NCBI RefSeq assembly: GCF_003576475.1
Contig: NZ_QWGR01000005.1
Location: 124,001-188,000 of the forward strand
Origin: Maribellus luteus
Lineage (GTDB): Bacteria; Bacteroidota; Bacteroidia; Bacteroidales; Prolixibacteraceae
Direction: 5' to 3'
DNA: 64,000 nt
In this document: one piece after another, positions 54,550-63,521 of the stretch
Layout: the number at the start of each line of letters is the position of its first letter
Numbering within the stretch: the first letter of the stretch is position 1
Position numbers and translations under genes: made by a program
The notes under the pieces: generated by a model
Told to the model about the DNA's origin: nothing
The model's input: only the letters and a program-made list of their open reading frames with translations
Database searches by the model: none

Positions 54550-56928
54550 TTACTCATACCTCAACGCCTCCACCGGATTCCGTGTAGCCGCCTGCCAACT
54601 CTGCCAACTCACAGTTAACAGTGCAATTCCTAAAGCCAGCACACCAGCCAGCGCAAATATCCACCAGCTGAGAGTTGTTTTGTAGGCAAAGTTTTCGAGC
54701 CATTTGTGCAACAAAAAATAAGAAGGCAAAACCGATATCACCAATGCTACCGCCACCCAGCGAAGCAGATATTCTACCATCCCGACAAATACTGAACTTA
54801 TTTGTGCTCCATTGATCCGGCGTACCGCTATCTCTTTCGACTTTTTTAGCGCGTAAAATGCATTCAGGATAAAAACCCCCATGCAGGAGATCAGAATGCA
54901 CAACAAGGAAAAGATCGAAAAAATACGGCTCATCCGGGTTTCGCGTACATACATTGCCGCGTATTCCTGATCAAGAAAATGAAGCTCCAAAGGAGCTGCG
55001 ATATGATGCTCTGCAAACCATTTCTCAAGTATTTGCCTGGCCTCGGTGGTTTTTCCTTTTGCTATGCGAACAATTACAGTTCCTCCCGCGAAAATCTGCG
55101 GATATTCAGCCGGAGACTCAACCAGCGTTAGTACCCGGGGACTACACGTGGTATGAAGCGACTGAAATTGAGCATCGTCCATTACTCCAATAATGATTCC
55201 CTTTCGTCCTTGATACGAAAATGATTTTCCGGCTGCATCTTTCACGTTCATCAACTCCTGCGCTTTTTTGTTGATGATGAATCCTGTCTGGCGATCAGCT
55301 TTGCTATCGGGGAGAAAATCGCGCCCTGCAAGCAAACCGATCCCCATTGTTTCAAGAAATGAAGGATCAACCCAATTCCCGGCAATGGACACTTTTGTTG
55401 TGGCATCTTTGCCCTCCCAATCGATCGAAGAAGTCCAGTTATCAAGGTAAGACGGAAACAAATCGATGCACGATACATTTTCGATAAGCCCCGACTGCTT
55501 CATTTCACTTTTAAACATCGAAAACATTCCCGACAACTCGGGATTCGTTTTGATCAATGCTACCTGTGCCTTGTCGAAGCCCAAATCTTTCTGTTTCAGA
55601 AAACTCATTTGTTTCGAAATGAGCAGAGTCCCGGCAATCAGAAAGATAGCAATCGAAAATTGAACAACAACCAGTGCCTTTTCAAGAGAAAATCGGCCCG
55701 GTAGATTTTTCGTCGGGTCTTTGAACACCGCAACAATAGGTTTCGATGCAAGAAAGAAGGACGGGTATGCGCCTCCAATCACTCCCATAATTACAGTCAA
55801 AATCAAACTCACAGAAATGAGGTCACTAAAAAACTGCCCAAGCCCCATATTAAAGCCAACTACCGATTCCATGATCGGCAACAGTACAATGGTCAGTCCC
55901 CAGGATGCTATTGTGGCGATAAGTGCCACCGCAAATGACTCGCCCAAAAACTGCAATGCAACACTGCGATGGTCAGAACCAAGCACTTTTTTAAGGCCGA
56001 TTTCTTTAAATCGCTGGCTTGCCATGGCTGTATTCAGGTTCACAAAATTTACCGCAGCAATCAATAAAATGAAGAGTGTAACAGCAAAAAGCAGTCTCAC
56101 ATACTGAAAGTTCCCTTTCTTCGTATAACCCGGAGCATATGACTGATCGTAGTAAAAATCATTGATCCCGATCAGGTGAATATCCTGGTTATTATTTGAG
56201 GTGTGATTATTAATTGTATTCTTAATCTTTTCGCTGAAAGCTTTTGCATCCACTCCCGGATTCAACTTCACCCAGGTATTGGTTCCCGAAGCGTTCCATT
56301 GCTCCGCATACGGATTAACAGTTTTCAAAACATCGTACGGAAAAGCCATATCGAACTCGAACTGCGTATTATCGGGCAGGTCCTCAAAAACTCCACACAC
56401 GGTTAACGGCATTTCCCCCATAACAAGCAAACTCTTTCCCATTGGGTTTTCGTTTCCGAAATACTTCCTGGCCATTCTTTCACTTAGAATGATCTCCCGG
56501 GATTGTCTAAGCACCGACGAGGGGCTTCCTTGTACCAGCTTAAATCCGAAAAGCTCAAAAAAAGTACTGTCGATACTGGCTATTGATGATTCAATAAAAA
56601 CCTGATCGCCTACTTTAACCGTTAAAGGCATCGGAACTTTCACAAACCGGGTAGTCTGTTGTATCTCCGGATTTTCCGCTTTCAAGGCATCAGCCAAAGG
56701 GCCGGGAGTTGAGGGTCCTTTTACAGTCTCTGACGAGTACTTAAATTCTGATCCCACCAGAAAAATATTCTCCGAACCGGGATGAAACCGGTCGGTACGG
56801 GTATCGTGCATAATCCACAGTGCCAGCAAACATGCAAAGCTCAGACTGATTGTCAGCCCCAGTACATTAATTACAGAATAGCCTGACTTGAGTTTTCTGA
56901 ACGCAATTCGAAACAATTGATTGATCAT
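54550..56928 (-). CDS. ABC transporter permease P8 (FtsX/MacB family)
   Basis: 792 residues. Coupling motifs RFKEIGLKKVLGSDH and KSKEIAVRRINGAQ. Near the end there is an abrupt change: VEYLLRWVAVALVISVLPSY is private to P8, whereas from HKWLENFAYKTTLSWWIF onward the sequence equals P7 apart from rare changes. This junction near 54711 looks like a recombination boundary. Confidence 0.92.
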   Translation of the reverse strand: MINQLFRIAFRKLKSGYSVINVLGLTISLSFACLLALWIMHDTRTDRFHPGSENIFLVGSEFKYSSETVKGPSTPGPLADALKAENPEIQQTTRFVKVPMPLTVKVGDQVFIESSIASIDSTFFELFGFKLVQGSPSSVLRQSREIILSERMARKYFGNENPMGKSLLVMGEMPLTVCGVFEDLPDNTQFEFDMAFPYDVLKTVNPYAEQWNASGTNTWVKLNPGVDAKAFSEKIKNTINNHTSNNNQDIHLIGINDFYYDQSYAPGYTKKGNFQYVRLLFAVTLFILLIAAVNFVNLNTAMASQRFKEIGLKKVLGSDHRSVALQFLGESFAVALIATIASWGLTIVLLPIMESVVGFNMGLGQFFSDLISVSLILTVIMGVIGGAYPSFFLASKPIVAVFKDPTKNLPGRFSLEKALVVVQFSIAIFLIAGTLLISKQMSFLKQKDLGFDKAQVALIKTNPELSGMFSMFKSEMKQSGLIENVSCIDLFPSYLDNWTSSIDWEGKDATTKVSIAGNWVDPSFLETMGIGLLAGRDFLPDSKADRQTGFIINKKAQELMNVKDAAGKSFSYQGRKGIIIGVMDDAQFQSLHTTCSPRVLTLVESPAEYPQIFAGGTVIVRIAKGKTTEARQILEKWFAEHHIAAPLELHFLDQEYAAMYVRETRMSRIFSIFSLLCILISCMGVFILNAFYALKKSKEIAVRRINGAQISSVFVGMVEYLLRWVAVALVISVLPSYFLLHKWLENFAYKTTLSWWIFALAGVLALGIALLTVSWQSWQAATRNPVEALRYE

Positions 56929-56950
56929 ACATTCTGACTTTTAATATTCT

Positions 56951-57001
56951 CTATTCATAGCGTAAAGCCTCTACCCACGAGCAATCGGGATCTTCGTTCT
57001 C
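56951..57001 (-). pseudogene. Orphan permease tail 5, alternative form (EDPDCSWVEALRYE)
   Basis: The minus strand reads ENEDPDCSWVEALRYE and a TAG stop in the 75 bp between P9 and P8, 2 bp before the P9 stop codon. Its DPDCSW part pairs with the tail at 36369 (DPNCPW), not with the intact permeases. Confidence 0.6.
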
Positions 57002-57003
57002 TT

Positions 57004-59406
57004 CTATTCATATCGGAGAGCTTCGACCGGGTTGCGGTTGGCTGTGCGTGTGTAATTAATTGCAGCAATTAAAGCCACCAAAAGCAATACAAACAGGCTG
57101 CACATCACAAAAATGCCCCAATGCAGATCGATTTTGGCAGCAAAATTCTGCATCCATTTATCCGATGTCCACCAGGCCCCCACCAGGCCTAAAAGCACGG
57201 CTGGAAATGCAATAAATTCCAGGTCGGAGATAAAACTCCGCAAAATATCGGCAAGGTTTGCGCCGGCAATTCTGCGGATTGCCAGCTCTTTACGTCTGCG
57301 TGCCGCTTCGTTGGAAGTATAGCCCAGCAAGCCTATAACCGTAATCAGCAAAATGATAGCATTTCCGGCCATCATTGCGTTCCGAAACCCTTGTTCGGAC
57401 TGGTAGCTGTGGCGTTGTTCCAGTTCAAGGCTTTTTACCACGGCATCCTGAAACGGAAGAAAGCGGTTAAAAATGCCGGTGATTTTTTTCAGCATTCCTG
57501 CCTCTGCCGTTTCACTGGCTTTTACCAGGATGTAAAAAGAAAATGACGGACGCAATGCCCTTATCTGTTCAAATTTTTCTTCGGGATAGTAGAAGAATAC
57601 GGAAGGTCGCGAATCAGGATCGGTAATTGTTTGAACAATAAAATCGGGGAACACCCCGCGGATGGTTGTTTCACCGTGTTCGCTGATCTTTACCTGTTCG
57701 CCTACCACATTCTGCCAGCCGTTAAACGTCTTCAGTTTTTCAGCCCCTTTCTCACTGATGAGTACGTCGTTGGCAACTGCACTCTGGGGTGAAAAGTCTT
57801 CACCATGTGTTACCGGGATATTCAAAATTGAAAGATAACTTTCATCCACAAAATAGAAATCAGCTACATTAAAAAGCTCTTTTTCACCATCAGGTGAATT
57901 GATGTTATTCCCGGCTGCTCCTTCAATCGGCACTCCACAGCCGAGTCCTACCTTTTCGATTCCGGGTACTGCCCGTAATTCATTTAATACTGTTGAAATT
58001 TTGCCGGCGTCCATACCACTCGTTGAAGCATAGTAAACACCGCTTGTGCTGTATCCGTGATCGGCCGTTATTACACGGTTGTATTGCATACTCACAATCA
58101 CCAGCATAGTCAGGATAAAGGATGCGCCAATAAACTGAAACGAAAGCAACACCAGCTTCCATTTGGTCCTTTTTTGCTGATAGCTGCGAAAAGCTGTAGC
58201 CACCGGGATGCGGGAGAAAAAACGCCCCGGCAAATAACTGGTTAAAACCACCAGCAAAACAATCAGTAAGAGCAAAGGCCCTATTACAACAGGATTTACC
58301 ACCGAAATAAGTTTATGCCCCAGTTGCGCCTCGGCCAAAGGCTTAATGAGCAGAATAATGAGTACCGCTCCCAATACCGAGAGGAGGAACAGCACAAAAG
58401 TCTCGGAGAAAATAAGTTGCTGCAGGTTCCGGGATTCGGCCCCGCAGGTTTTGTGAATAGCCGAACTTTTAGCACGTTTTATTAAAGCGCTCAACGTTAA
58501 AAGGGTATAGTTCATCAGCGACACAAAAAGCACCGCAAAAGCAATGGTGGCAAGGATAAGAATCATATCACGCATCCCACCGGAATGTAATTTTTTAATG
58601 GGTTTGAAAGTGTACGTCAATACCAGTCCGCCTTGCTGCTGTTCCAACGCTTCAATATCCTGGTACTTTACCTGCATTTTACGAACCGCTGGAGCCAGAC
58701 TCTCAGGCTTTATTCCCGGAGCCAGTTTTACGGCTGCATAATACCGGTCGTTTCCCAGCCAGTTGGTAGAGCCGTCCCACGAGAAAAACTGTCCGGTGGA
58801 AACCATTGAAATAAGCACATCGTACTGGTAATTTGTATTCTCCGGCAACTCTTCAAAAATACCCGCAATGGTTAGTTTTCTCCCCGGGTATTCTTTTAGC
58901 TCAATGATTTTCCCGACTACGTCTCCCCCCATTTCCGAAGCAATTTTATCGGATACCATACAATTCATCGGACGTTGAAGTATCTCCTGCGGATTTCCGC
59001 TTATTACCGGCCGGGGAAGAACATCGAACAAAAACTCATCGGCCAGCGAGAAACTTGCCTGGTAGCTTTTCTTATCCTCGGAATAAAAAACAGATGAGCC
59101 GATGCTATTAAGACGAGTAGCTGCTTCAATACCCGGAATTTCTGCTTTCATTCCGGGAGCCACTGCCCCACTCACCCGAAAGTAGCTCTCCATTTTATCC
59201 GAAGATTTGTCGCTGATAAAGTTTTCGTGTACGATGTAAATACGGTTGGCATCGGGGTAAAAGCTATCGAAGCTATAATAATACAGCACCTCCGACAATA
59301 GCAAAATACCAAACGCCAGGCCGGCAGTTAAGGATATAATGCGAGTGGTGGTGTGTTCTCCTTTCCGAAACAGTCGGCGAATTGCGAGTTTAAAAAAGTT
59401 CATCAT
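57004..59406 (-). CDS. ABC transporter permease P9 (FtsX/MacB family), diverged
   Basis: 800 residues, the first permease after the ATPase in transcription order. The usual plan is kept, but the coupling motifs are diverged: RAKSSAIHKTCGAES in the first half and RRKELAIRRIAGAN in the second. Only the final RNPVEALRYE matches the others; the 60 residues before it are private, so it has escaped the homogenisation seen in P3-P8. Two ATG codons in tandem at the start. Confidence 0.9.
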   Translation of the reverse strand: MMNFFKLAIRRLFRKGEHTTTRIISLTAGLAFGILLLSEVLYYYSFDSFYPDANRIYIVHENFISDKSSDKMESYFRVSGAVAPGMKAEIPGIEAATRLNSIGSSVFYSEDKKSYQASFSLADEFLFDVLPRPVISGNPQEILQRPMNCMVSDKIASEMGGDVVGKIIELKEYPGRKLTIAGIFEELPENTNYQYDVLISMVSTGQFFSWDGSTNWLGNDRYYAAVKLAPGIKPESLAPAVRKMQVKYQDIEALEQQQGGLVLTYTFKPIKKLHSGGMRDMILILATIAFAVLFVSLMNYTLLTLSALIKRAKSSAIHKTCGAESRNLQQLIFSETFVLFLLSVLGAVLIILLIKPLAEAQLGHKLISVVNPVVIGPLLLLIVLLVVLTSYLPGRFFSRIPVATAFRSYQQKRTKWKLVLLSFQFIGASFILTMLVIVSMQYNRVITADHGYSTSGVYYASTSGMDAGKISTVLNELRAVPGIEKVGLGCGVPIEGAAGNNINSPDGEKELFNVADFYFVDESYLSILNIPVTHGEDFSPQSAVANDVLISEKGAEKLKTFNGWQNVVGEQVKISEHGETTIRGVFPDFIVQTITDPDSRPSVFFYYPEEKFEQIRALRPSFSFYILVKASETAEAGMLKKITGIFNRFLPFQDAVVKSLELEQRHSYQSEQGFRNAMMAGNAIILLITVIGLLGYTSNEAARRRKELAIRRIAGANLADILRSFISDLEFIAFPAVLLGLVGAWWTSDKWMQNFAAKIDLHWGIFVMCSLFVLLLVALIAAINYTRTANRNPVEALRYE

Positions 59407-59648
59407 CTGGTCTTTTCTTGGTTTTTCTATGTTTTCTGCCTAGAATCAATTAATACTTTTTCGTTTTTCATAAATCAATATCGCGGCTCTACTCTCTATA
59501 CGCATTTCAAAAACGCCTTCAGTGTTGAACATGCCAGCCGCATTTCCAATTCTCATCACTAGTTTACAAAGTGCCGGCGGCACGATGTTTTGGTAACGTT
59601 GGCAAGGCAAGGTTGCAAAAGTCTCATAGGGACGGTGTTATACTTTCT
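59407..59648. other. Spacer upstream of P9, 242 bp
   Basis: Apart from an imperfect palindrome GTGCCGGCGGCAC near 59569-59581 I see nothing. No sigma-54-like promoter or 25-bp site here, so P9 is probably read from the TolC operon promoter through the transposase relic. Confidence 0.4.
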
Positions 59649-59861
59649 CTAATCATAAAATTCGAACAAATACACATCATCATATTCTATATCATTCTTT
59701 TGCAATAATTCCAGGTATTCATCTTTAAAAGTACGTTCCCCATGATGTTGTTCCTGTTTCATGATGTACCTGATAACACTGTCTCTTTGTGAACGAGAAT
59801 AGGAAAATGCCCCATAACCAGGCACTACCACAACTGTGTCCCTCCGGGACTTTATGCCCAT
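59649..59861 (-). pseudogene. IS200-like/REP-associated tyrosine transposase, C-terminal relic
   Basis: 70 codons reading YGAFSYSRSQRDSVIRYI and KQEQHHGERTFKDEYLELL, the catalytic-helix and C-terminal part of Y1 transposases. The HUH half is missing. The relic begins at a small hairpin (GTCCC-GGA-GGGAC complement at 59838-59850) of the REP type. It lies between the ATPase gene and P9, where it would interrupt the operon. Confidence 0.8.
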
Positions 59862-59876
59862 ATTTAATCCGGCGAG

Positions 59877-60572
59877 CTAAAGTATCTCAGCCATCCTTTC
59901 GTTTACGTTTTCGGTGAGCACTTCGCCATCAAACAGGTTGATTACGCGGTGGGCAAAACCGGCATCGTGCATCGAGTGGGTAACCATAATAATGGTGGTT
60001 CCCTCGCGGTTTAGTTCTGTTAAAAGATTCATGACTTCGAGGCCGTTTTTAGAGTCGAGGTTACCGGTTGGCTCATCGGCCAGTATCAGCTTTGGATGGG
60101 CCACCACGGCACGTCCAATGGCAACACGTTGTTGCTGACCACCTGAAAGTTGCTGCGGAAAATGCTTGGCCCGGTGTCCGATTTTCATTCGTTCCAGAAC
60201 AGCGTTTACCATTTCCTTTCGCTCACTGGCTTTTTTCTTTAAATAAATCAACGGCAATTCTACGTTTTCGTAAACCGTGAGTTCATCAATCAGGTTAAAG
60301 CTCTGGAACACAAAACCGATGTTTCCCTTGCGCATTTGTGTACGCTGCCGTTCTTTGTACGAGCCGACTTCGGTGCCATCAAAAAAATAATTGCCCCCGC
60401 TCGGATTGTCTAACAAGCCAATGATGTTGAGCAGGGTGGATTTCCCGCAACCCGACGGTCCCATAATGGCTACAAATTCGCCCGATTTAACCTGGATGTC
60501 AACCTCGTTTAAAGCGAATGTTTCTACTTCCTCTGTGCGGAAGATCTTTGTGAGTTTTTCTGTTCGTATCAT
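59877..60572 (-). CDS. ABC transporter ATP-binding protein (MacB/LolD type)
   Basis: 231 residues. Walker A GPSGCGKST (Lys44), Q-loop FVFQSF, signature LSGGQQQRV, Walker B LILADEP (Glu167), D-loop NLDS (Asp173), H-loop VTHS. All motifs are canonical. It is 23 bp downstream of the HlyD-type gene and in the same operon as the TolC-type gene, so it is the likely engine for the FtsX permeases downstream. Its sequence numbering aligns without gaps with the ATPase at 31882 through the motifs. Confidence 0.95.
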   Translation of the reverse strand: MIRTEKLTKIFRTEEVETFALNEVDIQVKSGEFVAIMGPSGCGKSTLLNIIGLLDNPSGGNYFFDGTEVGSYKERQRTQMRKGNIGFVFQSFNLIDELTVYENVELPLIYLKKKASERKEMVNAVLERMKIGHRAKHFPQQLSGGQQQRVAIGRAVVAHPKLILADEPTGNLDSKNGLEVMNLLTELNREGTTIIMVTHSMHDAGFAHRVINLFDGEVLTENVNERMAEIL

Positions 60573-60595
60573 TTTATTGTTTTAGTATAATTTTT

Positions 60596-61852
60596 CTATT
60601 TCAAAATCAACTTATCATTATCTCCGAACAAGTCGTAACCTGAAGTTATTACTTTTTCGCCGGATTCGAGGCCTTCCAGCACTTCGTAGTACTTCGGATT
60701 TTTACGCCCGATACGGATAGACCGCTTGGTGGCAAAACTTCCCGACGGATCCACCACGTAAATCCACTGGCCCCCGGTACTGTTAAAGAACCCACCCAGA
60801 CTCACCAGTGTCGATTGCTCGGGCTGTCCCAGTTGTAGGTTGATGTAATAAGTCTGCCCCGTGCGAATATTATCCGGCCGCTCGTCTGAAAAGACGAGAT
60901 CGATTTTAAATTGTGAATTCCGTACCTCGGGATATACCTTTTTCACCACCATGTTGAAAATCTTTCCCTGGCGTTCGATCGTTGCCGAGAGGCTTCTTTT
61001 TACCCGGTCGATGTAATGTTCATCAATCATTGCTTCTACTTTGTAGTCGGTCAGCACGTTAATCTGCCCTATGCGCTGGCCTTTCCCAATGCTTTGCCCG
61101 ATTTCGGCATCCAGCATTCCCAACTGCCCGTCAACCGGGGCTTTTACATTCAGGTTATCAAGCCGTTCATAAACAAGGTCGAGCGTCTTCTGCATTTTTT
61201 GAAGATCTTCCTCCAACTGGATCATTTCACTGGCACGAATCATCGAATCGTTCTCCGCTTTTTGCCGGTTAATTTCCTCCAGTTGAATGGCATATTCGTA
61301 ATCTTCCTTTGCCTGCAGGTAGCTTTCTTTCGAAACCAGTTCGTCGTTGTAAAGCGCCTTTTGTTGCTCAAAGTTCCTTTTCTTTTTAATGATTTCGTAT
61401 TCTGAATTCAATAAATTCCGTTTCGACTCAATCTGCTGGGTTTCAAAATTAATACGCGTTTGCCGCAACATGTTTTGTTTTTGCGCCAGGTTCGATTCGC
61501 TGTTCATAATGTTTTCGTACAACGACCGGTTTTCCAACACCAGTATCACATCTCCTTTGCTTAGCATGGTTCCTTCCTCAATCAGGCGTTCTTTCACCTG
61601 TCCCCCCTCTTCGGCATCGAGGTAAATGGTTGAAATGGGCTGAACAGCGCCGTTGGTGCGGATGTAATCATCGAAATTCCCCTGAGTCACCTCTTCGATC
61701 GCTATTTTCTCGGAGTCAACCCGCAACGAAGAAACACCCGAACTCATTACTAACTTAACGATCAGCAACAGAAACACAAGTGTTCCAACGGCATAAATAA
61801 TGTGCTTGGGTCTGATGCCTTTTTTCTTCTCTATTTTTCGATCCATTGCCAT
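60596..61852 (-). CDS. Efflux periplasmic adaptor subunit (HlyD/MacA type)
   Basis: 418 residues. One N-terminal transmembrane anchor (about 18-39), then a split biotinyl-lipoyl domain (GGQVKERLIEEGTMLSKGDVILVLEN and LNVKAPVDGQLGMLDAEIGQ) separated by a long coiled-coil hairpin of about 130 residues (NSESNLAQKQNML through LDLVYERLD). Beta-barrel and membrane-proximal domains follow. It bridges the inner-membrane permeases and the TolC channel. A second start at codon 3 is possible. Confidence 0.93.
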   Translation of the reverse strand: MAMDRKIEKKKGIRPKHIIYAVGTLVFLLLIVKLVMSSGVSSLRVDSEKIAIEEVTQGNFDDYIRTNGAVQPISTIYLDAEEGGQVKERLIEEGTMLSKGDVILVLENRSLYENIMNSESNLAQKQNMLRQTRINFETQQIESKRNLLNSEYEIIKKKRNFEQQKALYNDELVSKESYLQAKEDYEYAIQLEEINRQKAENDSMIRASEMIQLEEDLQKMQKTLDLVYERLDNLNVKAPVDGQLGMLDAEIGQSIGKGQRIGQINVLTDYKVEAMIDEHYIDRVKRSLSATIERQGKIFNMVVKKVYPEVRNSQFKIDLVFSDERPDNIRTGQTYYINLQLGQPEQSTLVSLGGFFNSTGGQWIYVVDPSGSFATKRSIRIGRKNPKYYEVLEGLESGEKVITSGYDLFGDNDKLILK

Positions 61853-61894
61853 AACAAAAATATTTTCAGGATAATTTTTATTCTATTTAATTGT

Positions 61895-63235
61895 TTACTG
61901 CAGAAAACCAAACACCGGTTTTCCAAGGTACACATCAATTGTTTTTTGCTTGATGGTGTATTGAAGTTTTGTTCTAAGTAAGTCACTTTTTGCCTGGGCC
62001 AGAATATTTTTCGAATCATACAATTCAATAATACTGATAAGCCCCTGGTCCAGTTTTTTCTCTGCTGCATTATAGGCAACCTGTGCAAAATCAACCTGTT
62101 TTACCAGCTGATTATATTCAGCCATGAACGACTCCAGTTCCTGCGAATTCTGGGTAATCTCGTTTAGCAGTTCCTGCGATGTTTTTTCCAATTCGGTTTG
62201 GGCCTGCAAATAACTCAAACGTGCCAACTTTACATCCGACCGCAATCCAAAACGCTGAAAAACCGGTATATTAAGGGATAAACCAACGGATTGGCCTGCA
62301 TTGTTTTTAAACTGGTCGCGCAAGGTAGCCGTATTATCGCTGCCCTTTGTTTTGAAGTAATACGACGAATATCCGCCCGAAGCAGTGAGGCTGGGCCACA
62401 GGATTCCTTTTGCTATTGAAAGGTTTTTCTGCGCAGCCTTCGTCCTGAGTTCCTGCGCTTTAATGGTGGGGTAAAAATCCAAAGCCCCGGTGTAGATATC
62501 GGATGCCGGTTTGGCTTCCGCTCCCGCTATGCCAATTTCGGGTGTTAGCAAATCGATGCTGAAATCAGTACCCGGATCAAAATTCATGGCCTGTTTGAGG
62601 TCGAGCATAGCCGTTTTATAATAGTTTTGGGTTTGAATCAGGATCAGCTCTTCTTTGGCCAGCCGCGATTCCATTTCCAGCAGGTCCGACTTGGCTTTTA
62701 GCCCGAGGTCAACCTGTTTCTGGGTGCGTTTCAGGTTCATCTCCGACAATTGTTTTTGTTCTTTTACAATTTCTGCCAAACCATAATAGTAAACCGCATT
62801 GTAATAGCCCTGCATTACCGTAAAGGCCAGGTTGTACTTTTGCATTTTCTCGTCTTCCAAACCAGCCAGGTAGTTCATTTTTCGGTACGAAATGGTGTTT
62901 TGCCGCGTAAAACCCCTGAAAACGTCGATCCCGCCCGACAAACCAAAACTACTGTAGAACTGGCTCGTATTTATGTATTCGTATCTATCAAGGTCAAGCG
63001 ATTTGCCGTAGGAATTCGATCCGCTTGCCCCCATTGAAATACTTGGCAGAAGGTTCCGTTTCGATTGGTTCAGGTTTTCCTTGTTTATTTCATTCTGAAT
63101 GCCGCTTTTCTTTACATCCAGATTGTTCGTAATCGCATACTGAATGCATTCTTCTAGTGTCCATTTCTGCTGTGCCGCAGCACCGAATCCAAAGGATAAA
63201 AGTAATACAGAGACTATTATTTTATTGATGTTCAT
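61895..63235 (-). CDS. TolC family outer-membrane efflux protein
   Basis: 446 residues. The signal peptide (about 1-21, ending AAAQ) is followed by two repeated outer-membrane efflux protein halves. The recurring alpha-helical barrel pattern is seen in KWTLEECIQYAITNN and the second-half SLSLNIPVFQRFGLRSDVKLARL. First gene of the operon with adaptor and ATPase (42 bp and 23 bp gaps), driven by the sigma-54-like promoter C. Confidence 0.94.
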   Translation of the reverse strand: MNINKIIVSVLLLSFGFGAAAQQKWTLEECIQYAITNNLDVKKSGIQNEINKENLNQSKRNLLPSISMGASGSNSYGKSLDLDRYEYINTSQFYSSFGLSGGIDVFRGFTRQNTISYRKMNYLAGLEDEKMQKYNLAFTVMQGYYNAVYYYGLAEIVKEQKQLSEMNLKRTQKQVDLGLKAKSDLLEMESRLAKEELILIQTQNYYKTAMLDLKQAMNFDPGTDFSIDLLTPEIGIAGAEAKPASDIYTGALDFYPTIKAQELRTKAAQKNLSIAKGILWPSLTASGGYSSYYFKTKGSDNTATLRDQFKNNAGQSVGLSLNIPVFQRFGLRSDVKLARLSYLQAQTELEKTSQELLNEITQNSQELESFMAEYNQLVKQVDFAQVAYNAAEKKLDQGLISIIELYDSKNILAQAKSDLLRTKLQYTIKQKTIDVYLGKPVFGFLQ

Positions 63236-63266
63236 ATCCGGCTATTATACTGTCGTACTCAATTAG

Positions 63267-63282
63267 TGCCAAAAAAATGCCA
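63267..63282 (-). promoter_or_regulatory. Sigma-54 promoter C (TolC-adaptor-ATPase operon)
   Basis: The minus strand reads TGGCAT-N6-GGCA, matching TGGCAY-N5-TTGCW at all but one key position, including GG at -24 and GC at -12. Predicted transcription start near 63256, about 20 bp before the TolC start codon. It is the best sigma-54 match in the window. Confidence 0.65.
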
Positions 63283-63346
63283 CGAATCACAATCGCCTAA
63301 CAAACAACACATTACCCCAACTCTCATCAAACAGAAAGAGATAGGT

Positions 63347-63384
63347 TGTAAAATTATTTTACAAAATATGTCAAATAATTAGAC
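63347..63384 (-). promoter_or_regulatory. Activator-type site, copy C, with overlapping palindrome
   Basis: 63347-63363 is a perfect 17-bp palindrome (TGTAAAAT, one base, ATTTTACA on one strand). Overlapping it, 63360-63384 reads TACA-AAATAT-GTCAAA-TAATTA-GAC, aligned with the other three 25-bp sites. The latter begins 77 bp upstream of the promoter, one helical turn farther than in A, B and D. Confidence 0.6.
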
Positions 63385-63521
63385 ACGTGGTTTGAAATAT
63401 TTTTGACGCTGGTTAACTTTGAAGGAGTTGCTGGTTTGAAAGATATTGAATTGCCGGATGCGAGGAATAAGATAACCGGGTTGAGCCGTATCTTTCTAAA
63501 TTATACCTATAAACCAAAAAG

